The notes below the pieces were generated by a model. That model did not search any database, had not been told where the DNA came from, and was given only the letters and a program-made list of their open reading frames with translations. The position numbers and the translations under genes were made by a program. A stretch of 64,000 nt of DNA. Origin: Candidatus Poribacteria bacterium. Its GTDB lineage: Bacteria > Poribacteria > WGA-4E > WGA-3G. Positions 25,160-34,700 of the stretch are shown here, one piece after another. How positions within the stretch are numbered: the stretch's first letter is position 1; each line of letters opens with the position of its first letter. The stretch spans positions 124,001 through 188,000 of the forward strand of contig JAAXHO010000206.1 in NCBI GenBank assembly GCA_012270795.1. The letters are read 5' to 3'.

Positions 25160-27415
25160 CTATTTTCGTATTACCATTCGTTGTATTGCTGTATAGTTTC
25201 CAGCAGACAACCTATAGAAATAGATTCCACTTGCTACCGGTTCACCGAGTTCATTTTTTCCGTCCCAATGCGCTGCTCTACTTCTATTTTGATATATCCC
25301 TGCAGGTTTGTTCCCTAAGTCTAACGTACGAATTAATTGTCCATTAGATGTATAGATGTTTATTTTAACATTTTCTGTTTGAGCTAAATGATACGGTATC
25401 CATGTTTCAGGATTGAATGGGTTTGGATAGTTTTTGAGGAGTGCGGTCTTTTTTGGAGTCAATGATTTCAATACTTGAAGGTCAACATTTTTGCCATTAT
25501 TTGCATCTTTGGAGAGTTGATTTCGTATGGTGTTTGCACTCAAATAAGGTGTAAAATCCCATAGTAGTACGGATCCGTCACTACCTGATGTTATAAGTGT
25601 TGTCCCATCTGATGTAAAATCGAGATTGGATATACCGCTTGTATGTCCTGTAAGAGTTGTTATCAGGTTTCCAGTCGGGACATCCCAAAGTTTTACTTTA
25701 TTGTCATTCCATCGTGAACGACAACTGACTAATGTTTTGCCATCGGAACTGAAATGTAATTTACTCACGCCATTGGGATGTCCTGAATAAATAACTTTCA
25801 TATCTCCTGTAGCGATATCCCATATCATTATCGTTTCATCTTCGCCGCCGCACGCGACCATACTGGCATCTGGATTGAATGCGACAGTAGTAATGTTGCC
25901 CGAATAATCAGAGAGTGTCTTTATTTTGGATTGTGTTTCAACATCCCACAATCGAACAGTAGCGTCTTCGCTTCCACTTGCGAGAATGCTTCCATCGTTA
26001 CTGAAAGCAACTGAAGTAATTTCCCCTTGATGTCCTGAGAGATCGCCTATGTAGGTGCGTCCTTTATACCATAGGTGAATTGTCTTATCTTTGTTGGCTG
26101 CAGCGAGGATATCACCATTTGGACTGTAGGCAAAGGAATTATAACCAGATTTTGTATAAGTTCCACTTCTACTTCCCTGAACCCGCTTAATTAAGTTAGT
26201 TATCGGTGCAATTTTTTGAACATCCCATAGAATAATTTCTAAACCTTCAATGTAAGCGAGTGTGTATCCATCTGGACTGAATATCAAATTTGTAGGATGT
26301 GACCAGAATCCAGCATGAATAGACTTGATAGGTTTACCTGTTTTTGTGTCCCACAGATACATTTTTTCATAGGTAGAGGTTGCGATGATGTTGTCGTTTG
26401 GACTGATTGTCATTGAAGTAAACAGGGCTGCATGTCCACCGATAGACATAATGCGTGCACCACTATCAATATCCCAAATAAACAATTCATCAGCACCGCC
26501 ACTTGTCAGTGTTCTTCCATCTGGACTAAACGCGACAGATTTTACAGTTCTTATATGTCCACCGAGTTGAGTGATGTGTTTGTTGTTGACAATATCCCAT
26601 AGATGCATTTCGTCGCTGCCCCCTATTGCCAGGGTTTTTCTATCAGGACTTAATGCAAGACTATTGGGATTGGTAAATGTGAAAGTTGTTTTCACCATAC
26701 CAGTCTCAACATCCCATGTTGTGACACTATCTTCGTTAAAACTTGAACTAACAAGTGTTTTTCCATCAGGTCCAATAATAATATCAGAGGTACTAATGGC
26801 AAGTTCTGTATAGGTCGATTTATGGGTAGTTGAAGAAATGTCCCATAATTTCACAGAATCCTCCCACGTGCCGCTGAGGAGGGTCTTACCATCAGGACTG
26901 AAAACAATAAAGCTGATCCAACTTGTATGTCCATCAAGAGTGTCTATAAGTTCTCCATCTGTGAGATCCCAAAGCAATATCTCATCTTTATTTGTTAATG
27001 CAAGTTTCTTTCCGTTAGGACCGAACACAACATGTCGAATATATTCAGTATTCGTTTTCAATGAAAATTTGATTCTCCCACTGGGATAGTCTCGTACGGT
27101 GATTTCTTCTTCGGAATCTATTTGAACATACAGACTCAAGTTTTGATTGAAACCCAGTATGTCCTGAGAATGTTCAGCGATAAAGTCCAGTTCCTTACCT
27201 GTATGAGCGTCATAAATCCAAAATCCTATGGTTGTATCCACTACTAATCGCTTTCCGTCCGATGAATACACTACATCTTCTACACTCCCCTTTCCGATGC
27301 GTAGTTTTGCACCTTCAGGTAATGACCATCTTGTATAATCTTGAGCAGAAGTGCTTTGTAGAAAAACAGAAGAAACGAATGCAATTACTAATATGGAATA
27401 TTTGACTACTCTCAT
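25160..27415 (-). CDS. Exported 14-blade WD40 protein with PNPFNPE sorting domain
   Basis: A 751-residue protein with a signal peptide (SILVIAFVSSVFLQSTSAQ) and the shared start LPEGAKLRIGKGSVEDVVYS, then GFWIYD. About 14 blades follow (for example AFSPDGRTLTSGG, LFIWD; VRLWDVETQS), the second being degenerate. There is no dockerin. The C-terminal sorting domain begins KNYPNPFNPETWIPYHL and ends YRLSAGNYTAIQRMVIRK. AGGAGG lies upstream of the ATG. The stop codon TAG is part of the downstream gene's AGGAGGAG ribosome binding site, so translation of the pair is likely coupled. The 340 bases before the start (27416-27755) contain no gene I can support, only a hairpin near the next gene's end. 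Confidence 0.9.
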   Translation of the reverse strand: MRVVKYSILVIAFVSSVFLQSTSAQDYTRWSLPEGAKLRIGKGSVEDVVYSSDGKRLVVDTTIGFWIYDAHTGKELDFIAEHSQDILGFNQNLSLYVQIDSEEEITVRDYPSGRIKFSLKTNTEYIRHVVFGPNGKKLALTNKDEILLWDLTDGELIDTLDGHTSWISFIVFSPDGKTLLSGTWEDSVKLWDISSTTHKSTYTELAISTSDIIIGPDGKTLVSSSFNEDSVTTWDVETGMVKTTFTFTNPNSLALSPDRKTLAIGGSDEMHLWDIVNNKHITQLGGHIRTVKSVAFSPDGRTLTSGGADELFIWDIDSGARIMSIGGHAALFTSMTISPNDNIIATSTYEKMYLWDTKTGKPIKSIHAGFWSHPTNLIFSPDGYTLAYIEGLEIILWDVQKIAPITNLIKRVQGSRSGTYTKSGYNSFAYSPNGDILAAANKDKTIHLWYKGRTYIGDLSGHQGEITSVAFSNDGSILASGSEDATVRLWDVETQSKIKTLSDYSGNITTVAFNPDASMVACGGEDETIMIWDIATGDMKVIYSGHPNGVSKLHFSSDGKTLVSCRSRWNDNKVKLWDVPTGNLITTLTGHTSGISNLDFTSDGTTLITSGSDGSVLLWDFTPYLSANTIRNQLSKDANNGKNVDLQVLKSLTPKKTALLKNYPNPFNPETWIPYHLAQTENVKINIYTSNGQLIRTLDLGNKPAGIYQNRSRAAHWDGKNELGEPVASGIYFYRLSAGNYTAIQRMVIRK

Positions 27416-27706
27416 TGGTGTAGCCTCCTATTGGATTCGGAAGTATTCTACACCTTTTGAGCAAATTTGATGCCAATTTGGTTATATCTTTGTACTGCCT
27501 TTATTATGGTTTCTGCGGAGTGTGAGCTTGTCAATATCTAATTCAATTGTCCAAGAAATGACATTATTGTCCACAAACTGAACACTTATATCGGCAAGAT
27601 AAAGATATATCCTATTGTAAGATCGGGGTTTAGAAACCCAGCCAATAAAATAAACTGGATTTAGGTCGTATGAAGGTTTTAGAAACGGTTGGATAATAGG
27701 GTGAAC

Positions 27707-27741
27707 ATAAGGCAAGGTATCTGAATGGCATCTTGCCTTAT
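27707..27741 (-). terminator. Terminator-like hairpin after the cohesin/dockerin WD40 gene
   Basis: ATAAGGCAAG and its perfect complement CTTGCCTTAT, with a 15-base loop, lie 15 bases after the stop at 27756. There is no long T-run. Confidence 0.45.
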
Positions 27742-27755
27742 GATATGGTTTGAGT

Positions 27756-30644
27756 TTACTTTAAGATAAGCATTTTTCGTGTTGCATTGAATTGTCCTGC
27801 TGTGAGTGTATAGTAGTAGACACCGCTTGCGACTGTTTCCCCGAGTTCGTTTTTCCCATCCCAATAGGCTGCAGAACCTTTATTTTCATATAATCCTGCA
27901 GGTTTATGTCCTAATGTTATGGTTCGGATGAGTTGTCCTTTTGCGGAATGTATGGTGAGAGTAACATCAGCAGGTTGTGCAAGATGATACGGTATCCATG
28001 TTTCTGGGTTGAATGGATTGGGGAAGTTGGATAAGAGTGCGGTTTTTTGCGGAGTCAATGCTTGAAGTAGTTGTGTCAATACAAAGATGCCGCGCTGCAT
28101 TTTAGGATCGGTTAGGTCTAATTTGTTTGCTGCATCTAACCAATTTTGTACATCGGTTCTTGAAAGAGAAGCAGAAAGGTTATTTTTGCTGAATGCTGGG
28201 GAGGAATTGGAGGTGTCACCGAATGCAGCTGCAACTAAAGTAAGGTCAATGATGTCAACAATTTCATCACCGTTGACATCTGCATGGTTTTCGCCTTCAG
28301 TGCCGAAGTTTGAAGCGACTATGGTAAGATCTTGTATATTAACGACACCGTCCCCATTGAGATCGCCTTGTTGGAGCATAGGTGCAACGATACTTCCCGA
28401 TTGGACTCGTGCGTAAGAGACGTTTCCTGCATTATCTGTCAATCGGACATTAGAAATAGTTATGGACGATGCTTTTGGTGCAACGATCTCAAATGTCAAA
28501 GTCGCGAGTGTGCCGTTTCCGGTGCTTGCACCAGAAAAAGATACAGCTGCAATTGTGATAGTGTTTTCATCAATTATGGTAGGAATTGCGTAAGCCCCCG
28601 TTGGGAGAAAATCACCAATAGCAGTTTCAACATAACTCAGAGCAGATGCGTCGTATCTAATGGTTGCCTGATATCCAACAATACTACCTGAGTTTTCAAT
28701 TCCGAGCGAGAGAGTCAGTTGTTCACCGATAGCGGATGACTCAACTGGAGAGGGAGATATTCGGACAGTAGCATAAGAAGTCATTGGTGGTGTATAGTTC
28801 CACACTAGGACAGTGCCATCAGTGCTGCTGCTTGCGATTGTACTTCTAACTGGATTAAAATCAACATCAAGAACTAGGCCGGTATGTCCGGTAAATGTTT
28901 GAATATTCTGTCCAGAAATAGTATCCCAGAGTCGGACTGTGCCATCACTACTTCCACTTGTAAGTAATTCTCCATTTTCGTTGAAATCTAAACTCCAAAT
29001 TATTCCTGTGTGTTCAGTAAAGTTTTGTAGTTCTACCCCAAAGACGACATCCCATAATTTGACAGTACCGTCGTCGCTGCTGGTTGCAAGGACATTACCA
29101 TTTGGACTAAATTGTACACTTCCAACAGCATCTGTGTGTCCTTCAAGCGTCTGAATATGCTCGCCTGAAAGTGCGTCCCAAAGTTGGACGGTTCCATCTC
29201 CGCCGCCACTGGCTATCATATTACCGTCTGGGCTGAATGCAACGCTTAACACTGAAAAAATATGTCCTGTGTAGGTATGGATTATTTCACCGTCTGTACT
29301 ATCCCATAATATGGCTGTCCCATCTGCGCTACCGCTTGCCATTTTTAATCCATCTGGACTAAAGGCAACACTCCAAACCCGGGCTGTGTGTCCGTTGAAT
29401 GCCTCTAATACTTCTCCTGTAGTACTGTTCCATAGTCTAGGTATGTTATCATCACCACCACTTATGAGTCTATTTCCATCAGGGCTGAAATTTATGTCCC
29501 AAACCCAATTCGTATGTCCTGTCAATCGTTGCTGGTGTTCTCCTGTGGTTGCATTCCAAAAATTGATCTCATTATCTGATCCGCTGGTTGCAATGATAGT
29601 TCCATTATGATTAAATGTTACACCAAGTATAAAGTTTGAATATCCTGCTATGACTTGCCGTTGTCCACCAAAGACGGCGTCCCATATTCGTACGGTTCCA
29701 TCTGAGCTTGCGCTTGCGATGGTTCCTCCCGTGTTGTTGTAATCTACACTTATAACACTATTTGTATGTCCGATAAGTGCTTGCTGCGATTGTCCGTTAA
29801 CTGTGTCCCACAATAAAATTGTTCCATCAGCACTTGCACTTGAAATTGTAGCACCATTTGGACTGTATGCTATACTATAAACAGAAGCGTCATGTCCGGG
29901 TAAGGTTTGCTTGATGACACCGAAAGCGGGATACCATAAACGAATAGTTCCGTCAGCACCACTACTTGCAAGCGTGCCGTCAGACGGACTGAATGCTAAA
30001 GTATAGACAGCGTCATCGTGTTCAAGGAGTATATGTTGTTGTTCCCCCGTTGCTACCTCCCACAGTTGAACGGATGTGTCTAAACTGGCACTTGCTAAGG
30101 TTGCGCCGGATTCACTAAATGCAACTGCGGTTACAGCATCAAAATGTCCGGTAAGTTCCCTCAGGTGTTCACCTGTTGTGTAATTCCATAAACGGACTGT
30201 CGTATCAGCAGCACCACTTGCGAGTGTTGTTCCATCCGAACTAAATGCGACACTGTAAACCACATTTGTATGTCCAATGAGTTTTCTTTGAAAAGTGCCG
30301 GTTGCAGTATTCCATAGGTATATAGTCCCGTCAACACTCCCGCCTGCAATGATAGCACCATCTTCACTAAATGCGGTGCAGAAAATTTCGACATTATCCT
30401 TTGTTAGCAATGAAATTTCTGTATTGGATGATGTGTCATACAACCAAATACCGATACTACTTACAACTGCAAGTCGAGTGCTGTCAGGAGAGTATTTTAT
30501 TTCATGCAATCTACCTTTACCGAGCCGTGCTGTTGCATCGTCGGGCAGGCTCAATTGCATTTCGCCTTGGGAATATGTGGTGGATTGGTAGAACGTTGGT
30601 AACAATAGTAGTGATAAGATAAACAGAATATACGATTTTTTCAT
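27756..30644 (-). CDS. Exported 14-blade WD40 protein with cohesin-like and dockerin-like domains and sorting domain
   Basis: A 962-residue exported protein. The signal peptide (SLLLLPTFYQSTTYSQ) and LPDDATARLGKGRLHEIKYS precede 14 WD40 blades (IWLYD to VLVWN, ~55-640). Residues ~645-775 form a cohesin-like beta-sandwich (SSAIGEQLTLSLGIENSG, YQATIRYDASALSYVE, TGNGTLATLTFEIV). Two dockerin-like calcium loops follow (DLNGDGVVNIQD, DVNGDEIVDIID). The last ~85 residues are the PNPFNPETWIPYHL sorting domain. Cohesin-dockerin pairs are the joints of cellulosomes and related scaffolds. The combination here suggests homotypic or neighbour assembly of propeller proteins outside the cell, which is inference. 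AAGGAG precedes the ATG. On the minus strand, TGCTATACT upstream is a possible extended -10. Confidence 0.9.
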   Translation of the reverse strand: MKKSYILFILSLLLLPTFYQSTTYSQGEMQLSLPDDATARLGKGRLHEIKYSPDSTRLAVVSSIGIWLYDTSSNTEISLLTKDNVEIFCTAFSEDGAIIAGGSVDGTIYLWNTATGTFQRKLIGHTNVVYSVAFSSDGTTLASGAADTTVRLWNYTTGEHLRELTGHFDAVTAVAFSESGATLASASLDTSVQLWEVATGEQQHILLEHDDAVYTLAFSPSDGTLASSGADGTIRLWYPAFGVIKQTLPGHDASVYSIAYSPNGATISSASADGTILLWDTVNGQSQQALIGHTNSVISVDYNNTGGTIASASSDGTVRIWDAVFGGQRQVIAGYSNFILGVTFNHNGTIIATSGSDNEINFWNATTGEHQQRLTGHTNWVWDINFSPDGNRLISGGDDNIPRLWNSTTGEVLEAFNGHTARVWSVAFSPDGLKMASGSADGTAILWDSTDGEIIHTYTGHIFSVLSVAFSPDGNMIASGGGDGTVQLWDALSGEHIQTLEGHTDAVGSVQFSPNGNVLATSSDDGTVKLWDVVFGVELQNFTEHTGIIWSLDFNENGELLTSGSSDGTVRLWDTISGQNIQTFTGHTGLVLDVDFNPVRSTIASSSTDGTVLVWNYTPPMTSYATVRISPSPVESSAIGEQLTLSLGIENSGSIVGYQATIRYDASALSYVETAIGDFLPTGAYAIPTIIDENTITIAAVSFSGASTGNGTLATLTFEIVAPKASSITISNVRLTDNAGNVSYARVQSGSIVAPMLQQGDLNGDGVVNIQDLTIVASNFGTEGENHADVNGDEIVDIIDLTLVAAAFGDTSNSSPAFSKNNLSASLSRTDVQNWLDAANKLDLTDPKMQRGIFVLTQLLQALTPQKTALLSNFPNPFNPETWIPYHLAQPADVTLTIHSAKGQLIRTITLGHKPAGLYENKGSAAYWDGKNELGETVASGVYYYTLTAGQFNATRKMLILK

Positions 30645-31394
30645 TGCAATAATACTCCTTGAACGGAATTGAGTTTATAATTCATTTCTGGACATTCTGA
30701 TTTTTTAATTAGTATAGCACAAAATTACAGGATATGCATTCTTTTTTTGACATGTTTTAGAATATAAGCTATATAACTGAAAACGTCCAATAATCAATGT
30801 GATGCCACACGAGGTATCATCTGTGGATGTGCATAGACAGCAGCATCAAAACTTTTTTGCATCAGTTCCCACTTGATGTTTTGAAAATCAGCATGAAGGG
30901 TGTCTTTTCCGCGCCTTCCGTGTACTCCGCGCCTTCCGTGATTCTGAAGCACACCGTGAAATCCGCGATTCTGTACCTAAATCCGCGCTATCAACCGATA
31001 GCCGACTGCTGAAGCCATTGGATATATATTGGAAATCCCAATAAACAGACACACAAAAAACTACAAAACGCATTAAAAATCACTTATAATATATATAAAA
31101 ATAAGCACACAACAAGAACGCTATGCAAAACCAAAAACCGAACAAAAAACACCAACAAAAAACCGTCCCGAAATCCGACAATAATTTTACCAAAAAAACA
31201 CTACAAAAACTCCCATGAAGCTTTATGAAAACTGGACGCATAACGAATTAACAAAACCGTACCGTAAACCGAAAAAACCGTACCGTACGGTTTTAAAAGT
31301 AGAAATTTCTTATGAAAACTAAAAAAATACACAAAAATTTTGCAGCTATTCCACACACAAAAAGGAGTAAAACATAAACAAACGTTAAAAATAC
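30645..31394. other. 750-base intergenic region, no gene supported
   Basis: The region separates the divergent WD40 gene (30644) and propeller gene (31714). It holds a 13-base direct repeat CGCGCCTTCCGTG at 30910 and 30928, a motif echoed near 53277-53316. It also holds a palindrome AAAACCGTAC-C-GTACGGTTTT at 31274-31294, preceded by related ACCGTACCGTAAACC. A plus-strand TTGACA-17-TATATA at 30747-30775 could be a promoter but has no gene after it. The rest is AT-rich and low complexity. Confidence 0.5.
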
Positions 31395-31423
31395 TTGACA
31401 CACATTATTATGTGTGTTATAAT
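31395..31423 (+). promoter_or_regulatory. Consensus sigma-70-type promoter of the metallopeptidase/propeller gene
   Basis: TTGACA (31395-31400), a 17-base spacer and TATAAT (31418-31423), all perfect consensus. The start of transcription would be near 31430, giving a leader of about 285 bases before the ATG at 31714. Confidence 0.8.
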
Positions 31424-31467
31424 ATACTTCACATATTAAACTTATGATAAATATTATGACCACATCT

Positions 31468-31659
31468 ATAAAACTGACACATGCTGCTCCTAAAAGGACA
31501 ACAAACTTCAAAATGTTACACTTTCCAAAAAAACATTTTTTTCAATTCACAAGAAAACACCCGTAAACCTTTGCTACTACTGGGTTTACGCCACATTTAA
31601 AATGTTTTCAAAAAAACGAAATTTGTTTTCATTTGAAAACATTTTAAGGACGAATCGCC
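31468..31659 (+). promoter_or_regulatory. Conserved structured leader element, copy B
   Basis: It contains, in the same order as copy A, ATAAAACTGACACAT (31468), AAAATGTTACAC (31510-31521) and the hairpin CGTAAACC/GGTTTACG (~31562-31590). The 14-base inverted repeat AAAATGTTTTCAAA/TTTGAAAACATTTT (31599-31645) and AAGGACGAATCGCC follow. Relative to copy A, two stem positions in the large repeat and the outermost pair of the small hairpin change on both arms. It lies fully inside the predicted 5' leader of the gene at 31714. Confidence 0.6.
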
Positions 31660-31713
31660 TAATAAAAACGCATAAATAAACACAACTCTTACCAACATAT
31701 TGGATGAACTGAA

Positions 31714-34700
31714 ATGTTTAATAACATAAGATGGTATACACAGATTCCAAATAGATTCAAAAAATTTTCAGGTTACTGCCTGATCTTTCTGGTTGCATGG
31801 TTCTGTGGTCTAAACCTGAAATTATTTGCAGAACCTTGGAAATGTGGAACACCGTTATTATGCGAAAAACACCTACCTATTCAAGACATCAGTATTGTAA
31901 ACAGCAGCAATATGTATGCTATTCCCGCAGCTCCCGCACAACCTGGACAAATTGATAAATTCTTTATTCACATACCTGAAGAATCTATCAATGCTACTTG
32001 TGTTGCTGTAGGAATAAATTGCTATATCTATATTGAAGAAAAATATCAGCACATGCTAACCGTAACACAAGCAAAATCAATCGCTAATACATTTGATACA
32101 AGAATTTATCCAGAAGTTCACCATTGGATAGGAAAGGAAAATCAACCCGGTTTAGATAGAGATAATAGAATTACTATCCTATTTCACGATGTAGGTATAA
32201 ATGAATCAGGACGAGGCTATGGAGGGTATTTCTCTCCTATTGACCAGTATCCAACTTTACCCACAAGCAACCGACGTGATATATTGTATATGGATATTTT
32301 TCAATACAAGGAGCGATCTCAACATACATTCTACAGTAGTCTTGCACACGAATTCGCACATCTCGTGAACTGGTATCAGAACGGGGGAACAACCGATCAA
32401 CGTTGGTTAGAGGAAGGTATCGCATCTTTTACAGAATGGGGAGTTTACGGCACTGTTCACAACCTGTTTGTTGATGGCTATCTTGATGAACCAAGTATGT
32501 CATTAACTACTGCAAATAATAATGAAATTTATTATGGTGCCGCTTTTATGTTAATGCTCTATCTATATGAAAACCACGGTGGAATTAATTTCATTCGCAA
32601 CATCGCTGCTGAAGATAAACTCGGAATTCCTGCAATTGATACGACTTTAGGTGAAAACAAAAACTACGTAGATGTCTTCCTAAACTGGGGAATAGCAAAT
32701 TGGTTCAATAATAAAGCACGCGGACGTGTCTTCAGTTATCAGAATCTACCTAATCGGAAAATCACAGCACAAACTTCACAAATAAAACGTTTCCCCACAA
32801 CTTCAAACGAAATGCCAATTGAAAGTTGGGGTACAAAATATATACTTTTTCAAAACCTTCCTGAGACTTTTGAACTCACATTAACAGCAAGCAGCCCCGC
32901 AAAACTACACGCGAATATTGCTTATTTCTCAACAAATACCGACATCCCAAAAGTCATTCCGATTCCGACTGTATCAAATCTGAATAATCCTAATACAAAT
33001 TCTGTGAACAATATAGCAATCGGAAATATCAGTCAAACTGCACAAATTCTCTTAATCGTTACATCAGAATATCCTCAACAGTTCCGCTATGAAGCAAAAC
33101 TTGGAACTGGAAATGATTGGATTGACATTGGAAATATTCCAAACACATCTACAAGGATTATTGATCCTCTTGACAATCATTGGTTAATTGATGACATCTC
33201 TCATCCTACATTCTCAAATTCACAGTCAATCTATGAAGGACGAACTGAAGGAAAAACACTAATAACACAAAACGTCTATCCTCAACTACATCCAATGAAT
33301 CAAATTCATCTCTCAAGCAAATATAATGAGATTATAGTACAAGAAAAGATGCTTTTCGCTGCAAGTGGTTGGGGACTTGAATTATTCTCTCTAAACCCAT
33401 TACCAACATTAATGGGAGAAATTGGCACGCCAGGTACTGCTTATGCAATCACAACAATTGACGATTATGTTTATATTGCTGATGGTGAATTCGGTGTACA
33501 TCTGATTGATGTGTCCACACCCGATGCACCTATGATTATTAAAACGCTTGGGGGGATTCAAGATGCTGTAGATGTTTATTATGCTGATGAAGAACTATAT
33601 ACGCTTGATAGAATACGAGGTCTATTAGTATACAACCATCAGGATAACCTCAATAACGATAATCCACTACCGCGTCGCTCTTTTCAAATCGCAGGAACAC
33701 CATTCAAAGTATCCAAAAGCAGCGATGGAAAAATATATTTAAGCGATGATACACAAGGTCTTTACATCCTAACAGCTGCTCCACTTGGGGGTTACAATGT
33801 TATTGACACTATTCCTTTTTTGGCACTTGACTTTGAAATTTTCGGTCAATACGCGCTTGTTGCTTCAAGTAATTTTCGCATTTTTGATATTGAACCACCT
33901 TCAACAACTCAACTGATTTCACGTATAAATACTCCCGGTCAACTCTCAAGCCTAAAATATTTTCAAGGATTGCTATACCTTACTGACAAACAATCTGGTT
34001 TGCACATTGCCAAACTTGATAATATTCACATGCCTCAATTGATATCTTCCCACCCAACAATAGGAAATGCAGAAGATGTTGCATTAATGCATTCATTTAC
34101 TGATGAAAAAACCTATGCCTATGTCGCAGATGGGAAAAGTGGTATACAAACCTTGGATGTAACCAGCCCCAATAAACCTATTTGGATAAATCACTACAAT
34201 TCCACTGGACACGCACACGCGGTTGATGTCCTATCACAAAACGGAACTACTACAATTGCTATTGCCAATGGACGCAGTGGACTAAAATTGATTGAACTGA
34301 CAAATCCCTATTCAGGCAAAATTACAAAAGAACTCCGTAAGTTTTCAGGTGAACAAGGGGCGTTGAGTGTAAAATTACACAGAAATTATGCTTTTGTCGG
34401 AACAGATACCGGTATGGATGTCGTCAATATCGATTCAAGTGTTATGCTAACACATATCCCTACGAACAGTCCTGTATGGGATATTGACATAATAAGAGAC
34501 CACGCATATCTGTGTGCAAAATCGCTTTATGTTGTAGACATAACATCACCGGAACGTAGTCTTATTGTATCAAATAGAAGACTATCAGGTACTGCATATA
34601 AAATGGTTCAGAGCGACACCCATGCTTATATTGCATCCCTTGAAGGGGGTGTCCACATTTTGGATATATCAACACCCGCACTGCCACGTCCTATTTCAAA

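Noticed and set aside
27482-27715. 77-codon minus-strand frame between two WD40 genes
   Set aside because: No ribosome binding site or recognisable domain; part overlaps a hairpin and a degenerate repeat core.
30827-31012. Small plus-strand frame in the 30645-31394 gap behind a TTGACA/TATATA pair
   Set aside because: The product is built from the CGCGCCTTCCGTG repeat, there is no ribosome binding site, and no similarity is recognisable.
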